The translations under genes and the position numbers were made by a program. The notes beneath the pieces were generated by a model. The model did not search any database. It was not told where the DNA came from and saw only the letters and a program-made list of their open reading frames with translations. From CAVPTL01 sp963729195 (GTDB lineage: Bacteria > Actinomycetota > Thermoleophilia > Gaiellales > JAICJC01), in contig CAVSNF010000020.1 of the NCBI GenBank assembly GCA_963729195.1, positions 463,912-527,911 of the forward strand: a DNA stretch of 64,000 nt, written 5' to 3'. How positions within the stretch are numbered: position 1 is the first letter of the stretch; the number at the start of each line of letters is the position of its first letter. Shown here one piece after another: positions 56,058 through 63,674 of this stretch.

Positions 56058-56154
56058 CACGGGTTCGAAACATGCCGGTCATTGACGCCACGAACAGCGC
56101 AGCGACGATTGCAGCGAGGATTGGGGCGGTGACTGAGGTGATGAGAATCGACAT
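56038..56154 (-). CDS. 38-residue single-helix membrane protein
   Basis: MSILITSVTAPILAAIVAAL followed by FVASMTGMFRTRAMGTRN. A GGAGG box lies seven bases before the ATG (56154), which distinguishes it from a random short frame. It overlaps the end of ctaG by 20 bp tail to tail. It could be a small oxidase-associated peptide; no family is known to me. Confidence 0.5.
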   Translation of the reverse strand: MSILITSVTAPILAAIVAALFVASMTGMFRTRAMGTRN

Positions 56155-56251
56155 GGTGTCCTCCAGGGTTCCTTTTCACGACGGGGTCGCCCGTCTATCC
56201 GGAGTGGAGCACGCGAACCTGTCCGCCGACTCGGCAACGCCTGTGAATCAC

Positions 56252-57559
56252 CTAAGTCGGGGTGATCGGAGTTACACGCTCAACGGACGTCCGCGTCGAG
56301 GGTTTCTCCATGTCCGGCGGCGGTTCGTGTGGAGTCGCGGGTCGGAGCCAGAGGCTGGCCGAGCGGGGTTGGAGGGTGACGTTGACGACGTCGAGCACGC
56401 CGGCTGAGAGCGTGTCGAGTTCGATCTGGTCGCGCAGCGTGCCGCTGAACACGTGGAGCGTTTGAGCGGCGTTGTATTTCGGTCGGTAGAGGCGGTGATC
56501 CACGGCATGTTGGATGCGGCTGCGCAGCGGCTGGAAGACAGCGGCGACCGCCAGAGTCGAGATGGTCACGGCGAGTGTTCCCGACTGTCCCGTGATCGTC
56601 TGCATGGCCGCGCTGAGGATGGTCACGCCGGCCAGATACACACCGATCAGAACGGCGGCAAGAACCGTGTAGACCAGTGTTCGGCGGATGATCACGTCGA
56701 TCTCGTAGAGGCGGTAACGAAGTACCGCAAAGCCGATCGAGATCGGGATCACGCAGAAACTCAGAAGTGCGACGTCTTGGAGTACTTGCAACCATGGCGG
56801 CACGGTGTTGAGCGGGCCTTCGAGCGAGATCGACGTGATCTCGACCACGCCGAAGATGACCGCCACCAGTCCGGCGGCGGTGGCCAGCCATTTCATCTGC
56901 AGCCGCTCGTCGCCGCGGGATCGGCGAAACCGCACCACCAGGCTCGCCGCTGAGCCCAGGATCGCCACCGGGAGCAGGATCACTATCGCCCGCGACCAGG
57001 CAAGGACGCCTGCCAGCGGCTCGATCCCGAGCGGGTTGACCGCCTTGGGGAACGAGCTGTCGCTCATCGGACCGGGGTCGAAGAAGATCGTGGCCGAGCC
57101 CAGGACGATCGTGACTCCCGCCAGCCACGCCACCCAGCGCCACCGCGGGCTGAGGAGGTGCCCGTCGGGGAAAAGCAGGATCAGAAACGTCCCCATCAGA
57201 CCGATGGCCGGTAGCCACAGCACGTTGTCGAAGGCGGCGGCGACGCGCGCCGCCTGCTGGGAGCCGTGATGCATCTCGAGCCCGTAGGTGGCTGTGCTCG
57301 ACGCCACGGCGTCAAGGCCCCAGCACAGCCCAATCCCGAGCAGGAGCCAGGCGATGGAGTTGCCCGGCCGGCGGGTCGCGATCAGCACGCCCACCAACGG
57401 AAACATGAACGTGGTTAGCGCGAATGCAATCGAGGGCGCGAGGCTGCCCGTGCCCCAACTGCCCCCATTGTCCTGCGCCCGCGTCAACCAACCGAAATAC
57501 GCGCCGACCGTGTAGAGCACGCAGATGACTGCGAACAATGCCCACGCGACTGACTTCAT
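56252..57559 (-). CDS. multi-pass membrane protein, sensor-kinase-like but without kinase domain
   Basis: About 435 residues, ten or so helices: MKSVAWALFAVICVLYTVGA, FALTTFMFPLVGVLIATRRP, GTFLILLFPDGHLLSPRWRW, then LRYRLYEIDVIIRRTLVYTV, LAAVLIGVYLAGVTILSAAM and AVAAVFQPLRSRIQHAVDHR with YRPKYNAAQTLHVFSGTLRD. The last part is the signalling-helix segment that normally precedes a histidine kinase or a GAF-like module, ending VTLQPRSASLWLRP. No H box or ATPase follows. It is a familiar actinobacterial family of unknown function. Start at ATG 57559 or GTG 57571. Confidence 0.78.
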   Translation of the reverse strand: MKSVAWALFAVICVLYTVGAYFGWLTRAQDNGGSWGTGSLAPSIAFALTTFMFPLVGVLIATRRPGNSIAWLLLGIGLCWGLDAVASSTATYGLEMHHGSQQAARVAAAFDNVLWLPAIGLMGTFLILLFPDGHLLSPRWRWVAWLAGVTIVLGSATIFFDPGPMSDSSFPKAVNPLGIEPLAGVLAWSRAIVILLPVAILGSAASLVVRFRRSRGDERLQMKWLATAAGLVAVIFGVVEITSISLEGPLNTVPPWLQVLQDVALLSFCVIPISIGFAVLRYRLYEIDVIIRRTLVYTVLAAVLIGVYLAGVTILSAAMQTITGQSGTLAVTISTLAVAAVFQPLRSRIQHAVDHRLYRPKYNAAQTLHVFSGTLRDQIELDTLSAGVLDVVNVTLQPRSASLWLRPATPHEPPPDMEKPSTRTSVERVTPITPT

Positions 57560-57610
57560 TCGGATGCCCACAGTCTCAGTCTCGCAGGCCGCCGCCCCGA
57601 AAACGTTACG

Positions 57611-57632
57611 GGCCCGCGCTGGGGCGGGCCCG
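57611..57632 (-). terminator. intrinsic terminator of the secreted protein gene
   Basis: GGGCCCGC and GCGGGCCC form an 8-bp GC stem with a 6-nt loop. On the minus strand it is followed by GTAACGTTTTC. It lies 39 bp after the stop at 57671. Confidence 0.55.
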
Positions 57633-57670
57633 CCGTTGTTCGGCTACCACACGCGTGTGCTCATCCGGGG

Positions 57671-58453
57671 TTAGCGGGTTGAGAACCGAGCTGCGGGGAC
57701 GTAGCCTGACCAGGCGTTCTGGTCGAGGTTGAACTCGCCGGTGACGAACGGCGCTCCTCCGGCGTTGCCGGCAACGCGCGTGTCCCAAAACAGGGAGTCG
57801 GGGAAGCGGTCGTGCCCAACGCGCACAGCGGGCGAGAGGCCAACGTTGAGCGAGTCGGTGGGGGAGCTGACACCGAGTGGGTTGGGGCCACTGGTTGCGG
57901 TGTTGTAGGAAACCGACCACACGAGGTCGGCGGGCAGCTTGCCGGTGACGGGGAACGTGATTGTCTGATCAAGCCCGTTGTGCAGCTGTCCGTCTGAGCC
58001 CATGAACCGCGACTCCGTTGGGGACTGGCTGCTGGGGCGGTAGTGGATGCTAAACGTGCGGGTGATGCTGCGCAGTTGCTTGCCCGGGGTCACCTCACCC
58101 GTGGTGGCGTTTCGGTGGCTGTAGGCGTTGAGCTTGAGCGTGATCGGCACGCGGAACGTTGCTCCGGGTGTCGTCGCGCAGTCGCCAGTTGACCAACCGC
58201 CTGTCTGACACGCCCAGCTGACCATCGTCACGCTGACGTGCTTGATCGCGGTGTGATGATTGACAATGACCTCATTGCCGATGCGGTTAAACGCGTAGGC
58301 CTCCGGGCCCATGCTGGGCACGCTGACGGTGCCCGGTATCGGAGTGCTGTCATAGCGCACTGCGTTGCTCGCCGTGGCAGCGCTGGCTACCTGAGCGAAG
58401 CCGGCTGCCAGCGCCAGTGTGGCGACGGTGGTGGTGGCTGTCTTGCGGATCAA
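57671..58453 (-). CDS. secreted protein of unknown family
   Basis: The best start is the TTG at 58453, seven bases after GAGGAGGA: LIRKTATTTVATLALAAGFA then AQVASAATASNAV, a clean signal peptide. Upstream ATGs (58471, 58492) lack such a site. The mature part is about 235 residues and looks all-beta: VRYDSTPIPGTVSVPSMGPE, AFNRIGNEVIVNHHTAIKHV, VTMVSWACQTGGWSTGDCAT with two Cys that may pair, SITRTFSIHYRPSSQSPTES and WDTRVAGNAGGAPFVTGEFN. I cannot name a family; extracellular. Confidence 0.78.
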   Translation of the reverse strand: MIRKTATTTVATLALAAGFAQVASAATASNAVRYDSTPIPGTVSVPSMGPEAYAFNRIGNEVIVNHHTAIKHVSVTMVSWACQTGGWSTGDCATTPGATFRVPITLKLNAYSHRNATTGEVTPGKQLRSITRTFSIHYRPSSQSPTESRFMGSDGQLHNGLDQTITFPVTGKLPADLVWSVSYNTATSGPNPLGVSSPTDSLNVGLSPAVRVGHDRFPDSLFWDTRVAGNAGGAPFVTGEFNLDQNAWSGYVPAARFSTR

Positions 58454-58724
58454 GTTGTCCTCCTCGGACATGTGGGTGGTTGGGCGACTCATCAGCAAGG
58501 CGTTGCCCAGGCCTCCGCGACGACCGCGCGACTCGCCTCGGCGCGTCGCCGGAGGTTGATAGCCGGGAAAGCGAGGCCCGCTACGCCCGAGAAACTCCTG
58601 CCTTACTGATATAGCATTGTAGCTATACTGGGTTGGGCTTCGATGTGAAGGGGGCTGTTCCAAACGAGCGTGACGTTCGGTACCATTGAAAGCCCTGCGG
58701 TTGACGAGACCTGAGGAGGCAGTC

Positions 58725-58988
58725 ATGAAGACGTTGCTCGCTGTGCTTGTCGGGGTGCTTGCGGCGATCGGTGCCGCTGTCCTCGCTCTCGTGTTCTTTA
58801 GGGAGAAGCAGGACTCGTGGGCCCCAGCGGTGAGTTCCGCTAGAGACACGGCCACTTCGTGGGGGAAGTCCGCGACCGATAGGGCGAGCCAGGCCGCCGA
58901 CAAGGTTGCGGCCTCCGCTGAGGGTGCTACCGATGCGGCATCCCAAGTCGCCGATCAGGTGAAGAGCAAGGTGCGTGAGGGGACATGA
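58725..58988 (+). CDS. small membrane protein with amphipathic repeat tail (YtxH-like)
   Basis: 87 residues with a strong GAGGAGG box. Helix KTLLAVLVGVLAAIGAAVLA followed by LVFFREKQDSW, and a tail of 11-residue-like repeats: AVSSARDTATSWGKSATDRA, SQAADKVAASAEGATDAASQ, VADQVKSKVREGT. Such Ala/Asp/Ser amphipathic tails occur in YtxH and LEA-type stress proteins. A hairpin 27 bp after the stop probably ends transcription. Role uncertain; general stress protection is inference. Confidence 0.7.
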   Translation: MKTLLAVLVGVLAAIGAAVLALVFFREKQDSWAPAVSSARDTATSWGKSATDRASQAADKVAASAEGATDAASQVADQVKSKVREGT

Positions 58989-59014
58989 CTGTGCCCCTGC
59001 TGATCTTCCCAATC

Positions 59015-59052
59015 TGGTCAGCGTGCTCGTAACCACGAACGCACGCTGACCA
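59015..59052. terminator. long hairpin between convergent genes
   Basis: TGGTCAGCGTGC (59015-59026) and GCACGCTGACCA (59041-59052) form a 12-bp stem; the 14-nt loop can extend pairing (TCGT/ACGA). It lies between the stop of the small stress-type gene (58988) and a TAG on the minus strand (59054-59056), so it may terminate both. Confidence 0.55.
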
Positions 59053-59053
59053 A

Positions 59054-59786
59054 CTACACGCAGAGTCTCGGCATTCGAAAACCCAGGCGTGGTGGGCCGG
59101 CCGTAGCCTCGATCGCGGTCTGCACCGCGGCTTCGCCCAACAGCCTGCGCAGCTGAGAGGCACAGATACGCACGGTATGCGCCGTGGCTTTGTGTGACCG
59201 CGGAGACCCCGGGAGGGGTCACACCGTGCTACCCCGGTGCTACCCCGGCCAGCCCCAGCCGCCCCGCGCCACTCGTTGCTATCCCAGGTTTCCATGTCCT
59301 GCTCCAATGCCCGGAGGCACCCGCCACGCGGACGCCCCCACTTCCATCTTCTCTTGACACCCGCGAGGCAGCGTCGAGTTGTCATCTCTTGGAACGCCGT
59401 TATCTTGACGTCGAGTGTCGTGATCGGATCGAACAGTTCGGGGTACAGCGGGGCGCTCGTCGGGGTTCGAGTGGCCGCGTCGATGGCTTCGGCGAGCGCA
59501 TCCCTGGCAGCGAGCACCTCGCCGAAGGTCGTCTGTGCCTCTTGATCGTCACGAAGGGTGGTTGAGCCCTCCCGCTGCCACATCTCCTCAGCGGGTGTGA
59601 AGCGGTGGACGAACTTCGGCCACCCGACAACGCCTCGAACGAGCACTCCTCGCCTCGCTCATGCCAGGCCAACGCCGTCTGATTGCGCGTAACCACGTTG
59701 CCGAGGTGGATCGCGGGGATATGCAGCCGACGGGGACACGCAGGCGAGGCGACCGCCACCTCACACGATGATTGAGGTTCGCCCAT
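59054..59786 (-). pseudogene. coding-like minus-strand remnant or badly frame-broken gene
   Basis: Protein-like pieces occur in three frames: near 59640-59780 HIPAIHLGNVVTRNQTALAW; near 59400-59640 FVHRFTPAEEMWQREGSTTL, FGEVLAARDALAEAIDAATR and PITTLDVKITAFQEMTTR; and near 59060-59190 QLRRLLGEAAVQTAIEATAG ending in TAG 59054-59056. They do not connect without at least two shifts. No family could be recognised. It may be a real gene damaged in assembly, or a decayed one. No other gene is seen here. Confidence 0.3.
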
Positions 59787-59854
59787 CGGCGGATTCTAAG
59801 GACCGGCGGGAGTGCCGGAGACCGTACGCCGGAATCGCGGTCGTTTTGGAGGTT

Positions 59855-61115
59855 TCAGGTGTCGTCGCGGATGATCCAAAAGAGTGCTGCTGGGCGTGGG
59901 GTGAGGTTTCGCCATGCGTTGATTTTGGCGCGGTCGGCGAGCAGGGCTTCGCCTTGGCGTAGGACGGGGCGGCCGTCGGTGAGGTGGATCTGGACGAGGC
60001 CGGTGATGACGGCGACCAGCTCGGTGCCTTTGTGGTCGATGGTGGGGCTGGTGGTGGTGCCTGGTGCCAGTCGGATGAGGTAGGCGCGCAGGCCGGTCTC
60101 GGGGTTGTCCAGCAGAGGGATCGGGGTGCCGGTGGCGGGTGTTGTGGGGTCGTCTCGGCGGCCCAGCTGATAGCCGGGTGCGATCTGTCCGCGGAGTAGC
60201 TCGTCGATGGTGATGTTGAGGTTGGCGGTGAGCGTGAGAAGCGTTTCTAGGGAGAGGCCGCGTTGGCCGCGTTCGGCCTGGGAGATGGCGCTGGGGGACA
60301 CTTCGGCGAGGCTGGCTAGCTGGGCTTGGCTGAGCTGGCGCTGAGCGCGGATGGCTCGCAGCGCCGCGCCCAGTCGCGCCGCTGCCGGTGCCTGGGTGAG
60401 CAAGGGCATGTGGTTTTCGAGGTGGTAGTGGTAGACGCTTCCCTGCACGCCCACGGGACGGCCTTCGGCCTTGGCAATCCGCAGCCGTCCGTCGCGTACC
60501 ACCAGCACGCATTGGGTGACATCTTCCACCCCGCGGCGGAGCGTTTGGAACTGTTCTTGGTGGGACAGCGACCAGTAGGCGATCGCGCCGACCTGTAGCA
60601 GAAACGGGCATCCACGGGTAAAGAACCGCTGCGCCATGTCTGTGCCCCAGCGTGCGGCCATGTCATCCAGCGGGTCGAACATGAAAAGCATCCGGCCGTG
60701 CTCGCCGCCGGCTCGGCGGATCGCATTTAGCAGCGGGCCCGGCTGTGCCAGCTCGGTGTCGGGGCGAGCGTCCATCACCGCCAGCTGGGGGAACGCCTCG
60801 TGGATCTCCTCGGGGGCCCTCGTCAGCGTGACGTAGACAGCCTGGTCATAGTCTGATGCCAGCGCGCGATCGCGGAGTAAAACGGCTCGACCGTTTCGCC
60901 GCGGTCAGCCTCCCACACAACGTTGTCTCCCCAGTACACCCGTGCAGCGCCCGGTCGAGCTCGTCCACGCCCGTGCTCGGAATCGTGGAAGCGCCGGCGT
61001 CTTCACCACCAGATCGGCTCCAACTGCCTTCGTATCCAGGAAGCTGCGCTTCCAGAGAACCAACCCCGTGGACAACATAAAGCGCTGCTTCACAATACAC
61101 GGAAGAAGTCGACAT
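59855..61115 (-). CDS. KaiC/RecA-like (Walker A-less) domain fused to XRE-type HTH and cupin (two frame breaks)
   Basis: ATG 61115 follows TAGGCT by six bases. Near 60950-61010 the sequence is IPSTGVDELDRALHG, then after a break VYWGDNVVWEADRGETVEPF, where GDNVVWE replaces the Walker A loop of KaiC/RAD55 proteins. After a break near 60860: DQAVYVTLTRAPEEIHEAF, HGRMLFMFDPLDDMAARWGT (Walker B-like), FFTRGCPFLLQVGAIAYWSL and VTQCVLVVRDGRLRIAKAEG. Then an HTH, LSQAQLASLAEVSPSAISQA, and a cupin, GTTTSPTIDHKGTELVAVIT with LADRAKINAWRNLTP. About 415 residues. Probably a transcription regulator that senses a small ligand; it is divergent from the universal stress gene. Confidence 0.78.
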
Positions 61116-61121
61116 CGCTCT

Positions 61122-61131
61122 AGCCTACCAT
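61122..61131. promoter_or_regulatory. overlapping divergent -10 boxes (core AGCCTACCAT)
   Basis: TAGGCT on the minus strand (61122-61127) lies six bases before the ATG at 61115. TACCAT on the plus strand (61126-61131) lies 25 bases before the usp ATG, which has an AGAAGGAGA box. The ten-base core equals that at 7919-7928. Confidence 0.5.
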
Positions 61132-61156
61132 CGCCAAACCGAGAAGGAGAAAAGCA

Positions 61157-61912
61157 ATGGACACCGTTATTCTGGCGCTCGACGGAAAAGAGTCAGAGCG
61201 CGCACTCCCCGCCGCAACCGAACTGGCAAAACAGTCGATGGCGCGGATCGTAATCGTGCACGTCAACCAGCTAATAGCCGCAGCCCGCGGCGGCCGCATC
61301 CCCACACACCCCGACGAGACCAAGCGACAGGCACGACTGCACGAGATCGTCGCACAACTCAAAGCCGACGGCTACGACACCGAACTCGAAATCCACACCC
61401 CAGCACTCGGCCACCCGGCCAACATCATCACCGACGCCGCCACCCGCCACAACGCCGACGCGATCGTCCTGGCAACCCGAGGCCACATCCCCGCCATCGG
61501 ACTACTCGCCTCAAGCGTCACCCAACGACTGCTCCACCAAGCCCCCTGCCCAGTGCTCGCCCATCACACCCCACACCACCCCCAAACCACACCACACACA
61601 CAACCACACCACCACAGCAGCCGCGTAACCACCTCGCCCACAACCATGCCGCAGCGCGAGTGGGACGCTGTCACAGACAGCACCACCCTCACCAAATCGT
61701 GGACGGGTGGCCGAACCGGGCTCCTCAACGGTGACGGCCACCCGCCGTCTTCGGGGTACTGCCGGGTAGCCCTAGGCTGCCACACCCAGCCTGTACAGCC
61801 TCTCACACACAGAATCACCCCGGACGCCCTCTGCCGGAGACGCCACGACGCGGTTCGTGGGACTTCACGAGTCGGTGAGACACTCGGACGGGTGTCTAGT
61901 GTGGGACGGTGA
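61157..61912 (+). CDS. universal stress protein (UspA family) with a His-rich, probably artefactual tail
   Basis: The domain covers about residues 1-140: MDTVILALDGKESERALPAA, ELAKQSMARIVIVHVNQLIA, VAQLKADGYDTELEIHTPAL, HPANIITDAATRHNADAIVL and ATRGHIPAIGLLASSVTQRL with LLHQAPCPVLAHHTP. The nucleotide-binding signature G-x2-G-x9-G-S is only partly met (RGHIPAIGLLASSVT). After PVLAHH the frame runs on through a His/Pro-rich stretch and an Arg-rich one to 61912; the last 80 residues look non-coding, so an indel near 61680 is likely. Divergent from the KaiC-like regulator. Confidence 0.82.
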   Translation: MDTVILALDGKESERALPAATELAKQSMARIVIVHVNQLIAAARGGRIPTHPDETKRQARLHEIVAQLKADGYDTELEIHTPALGHPANIITDAATRHNADAIVLATRGHIPAIGLLASSVTQRLLHQAPCPVLAHHTPHHPQTTPHTQPHHHSSRVTTSPTTMPQREWDAVTDSTTLTKSWTGGRTGLLNGDGHPPSSGYCRVALGCHTQPVQPLTHRITPDALCRRRHDAVRGTSRVGETLGRVSSVGR

Positions 61913-61966
61913 GCACCAGTTTGGCAAATTGTGACGCTCGATCGGCGACGACCGCAGCATCCATGG

Positions 61967-62344
61967 TCATGGCGACTTCGATCCGCTCGACAGTTGGTGC
62001 AGTGCGGCTTCGATTCGTTCCAGCCGCTGGATGACCTCTTGGTCGTCCTTGCGCGACCGTGCCACGAAGGCGCCGGTGATCGACGCCGTGATCACCGTCA
62101 CGAACCCGATCCCGAGGAGCATGACGATCGGAGCAATAATCTGCCCGGCAACGGTCGTCGGGACAACATCGCCGTAACCGATTGTGGTCACCGTCTGGAC
62201 GGCCCACCACAGCCCTAAGCCGATGGAGGGGAACCCCTTGCTGTCGACGACGGTCATCAGCACGCCAGCGGCGATGGTGATCGTGGTAGTCACCGTGGCG
62301 ATCACGAGCGCCGCCCTGCGCGGGGTCTGGGCGCGGGCGATCAT
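61967..62344 (-). CDS. two-helix potassium channel (TIGYGD pore)
   Basis: 125 residues: helix AALVIATVTTTITIAAGVLM, pore loop LGLWWAVQTVTTIGYGDVVP with the T-x-G-Y-G selectivity filter, second helix AGQIIAPIVMLLGIGFVTVI followed by TASITGAFVARSRKDDQEV, and a cytoplasmic helix (IQRLERIEAALHQLSSG). It is a minimal KcsA-type subunit that would assemble as a tetramer. A short basic N-terminus (MIARAQTPRR) precedes it. No regulatory domain, only a short coiled segment at the C-terminus. Confidence 0.9.
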   Translation of the reverse strand: MIARAQTPRRAALVIATVTTTITIAAGVLMTVVDSKGFPSIGLGLWWAVQTVTTIGYGDVVPTTVAGQIIAPIVMLLGIGFVTVITASITGAFVARSRKDDQEVIQRLERIEAALHQLSSGSKSP

Positions 62345-62628
62345 CCGGTCGAGCCGTTCGCTCCAGACGCGTCTGACCTGTCATCAGACCGAGTTTCGCG
62401 CGCGTCGCCGCTCTGCCTGCCTCGCCGAGGCGCTGACCACAGAGGCACACGCTGTCGGCGACGGCGAGAGCGCGTCCTCGCCCAGCCCGCAAGAGCGGGC
62501 GCCCATCAGATTGGTCGTGGCTAACACGCGGATCCGGGAACCCACGCCACCAGCGTAGCCCCACCCTTCTTGGCGCGGCAGTTGAACGCTGCCGCGTTGG
62601 CGGTGTGGGCTAATCAGATCTCAAGGGG

Positions 62629-62969
62629 TCAAGTCTGGTCGGGGTGTTCGACCTCGGTGTGGAGTGCGCCTTGGGCTGCTCCTGATCCCGCCGCGCCACC
62701 ACCCGGGCCGCGGAGGGGGTAGGCGGCGGCGACCGCGATTGCGGCACCCACCAGTGGGCCGGCGATGTAGACCCAGTAGCTGGTGAAGTCTGCTGCGAGA
62801 CCAGGTCGAGCCGGAGGTGCGGGGCCAGGTTCATAGAGGCGCCGGAGATGGGGCTGCCCCACAGGCCGGCGAGGATGATGTAGCCGCCCACGCCCAGCGC
62901 ACCGATCACGCCCAGGTTCTGCGCGCCCGAAGCCGTTCCCAAGATCACGCTCGACAAGGCCAGAACCAC
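62629..62969 (-). pseudogene. C-terminal half of an aquaporin/MIP channel (truncated)
   Basis: The sequence gives VVLALSSVILGTASGAQNLG (fragment LALSSVILGTASGAQNLGVI), ALGVGGYIILAGLWGSPISG and ASMNLAPHLRLDLV, where the second NPA motif should be; here it reads N-L-A and the next residues differ. A break near 62800 leads to DFTSYWVYIAGPLVGAAIAV and AAAYPLRGPGGGAAGSGA. The N-terminal half with the first NPA motif is absent: upstream on the minus strand lies narJ. So this is a remnant created by rearrangement, or an assembly join. Confidence 0.7.
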
Positions 62970-63038
62970 CCGCCGCTTCGAAGCCGCTCGACCTCAAGGT
63001 CATCCGCAGGCGCCCGAAAGACGACGGAACGGCGACGA

Positions 63039-63674
63039 CATGAGCAAATCCACTCCCCCCGCGCTGTACCAGGTCGCCTCGCTGCTGCTGCGCTACCCGA
63101 CCGCCGCACTCCTCGCCGCCGATCCAGAGATCAGCGCCGGGTCGCCGGCCTCCCCCGCGAGACCAGCCGAACGCAGCTCGGCCGGTTTCTGACCCACCGA
63201 AGCGCGATGCCGCTGCTCGATCTCGAACGAGAATACGTCGAGACGTTCGACACCCGCCGGCGGTGCACGCTCAACGTCAGCTACTACCTCTTCGGCGACA
63301 CCCGCCGGCGCGGGGTCTCGCTGCTCCGGCTGAAACGTCTGTACAAAGCCGCCGGAGTGGTACTGGACACAGACAAGGTTCCAGACCACCTGCCGGCGAT
63401 GCTCGAAATTCGCAGCCTTCGCGCCCTCCGGGTACGGCGAGCGGGTGCTGCAGGAACACCGGATCGGGCTGGAACTGCTCCGACTGACCCTGCGCGCAGA
63501 CGAACGGCCCCACCTCGACCTGCTCGACGTCGTGTGCTCCTCCCTGCCTCGACTCGGCCTGCGAGAATCCGACGCGATCCGACGACTGGTCGCGGAAGGG
63601 CCACCCGACGAACAGGTCGGACTCGAGCCGTTCGCCCCGCCCGAGGTCATGCCCACCAAGGAGACCGCGTATGA
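63039..63674 (+). CDS. narJ: nitrate reductase molybdenum cofactor assembly chaperone NarJ (frame breaks)
   Basis: NarJ keeps the NarG subunit open for Mo-cofactor insertion. MSKSTPPALYQVASLLLRYP starts it; a break near 63140 leads to LLDLEREYVETFDTRRRCTL with YYLFGDTRRRGVSLLRLKRL, the NarJ signature, then DKVPDHLPAMLEI. After a break near 63425: RVLQEHRIGLELLRLTLRAD and LRESDAIRRLVAEGPPDEQV. A further indel near 63650 would place a stop over the narI start. Its ATG overlaps a TGA ending an upstream frame (DLKVIRRRPKDDGTATT), so a gene, perhaps narH, should precede it. Confidence 0.88.
   Translation, partial: HEQIHSPRAVPGRLAAAALPDRRTPRRRSRDQRRVAGLPRETSRTQLGRFLTHRSAMPLLDLEREYVETFDTRRRCTLNVSYYLFGDTRRRGVSLLRLKRLYKAAGVVLDTDKVPDHLPAMLEIRSLRALRVRRAGAAGTPDRAGTAPTDPARRRTAPPRPARRRVLLPASTRPARIRRDPTTGRGRATRRTGRTRAVRPARGHAHQGDRV

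Noticed and set aside
61680..61912. Arg/His-rich C-terminal extension of the universal stress protein as a functional domain
   Set aside because: Its composition is like an out-of-phase frame. The Usp domain ends before it, and an indel explains the extension better.
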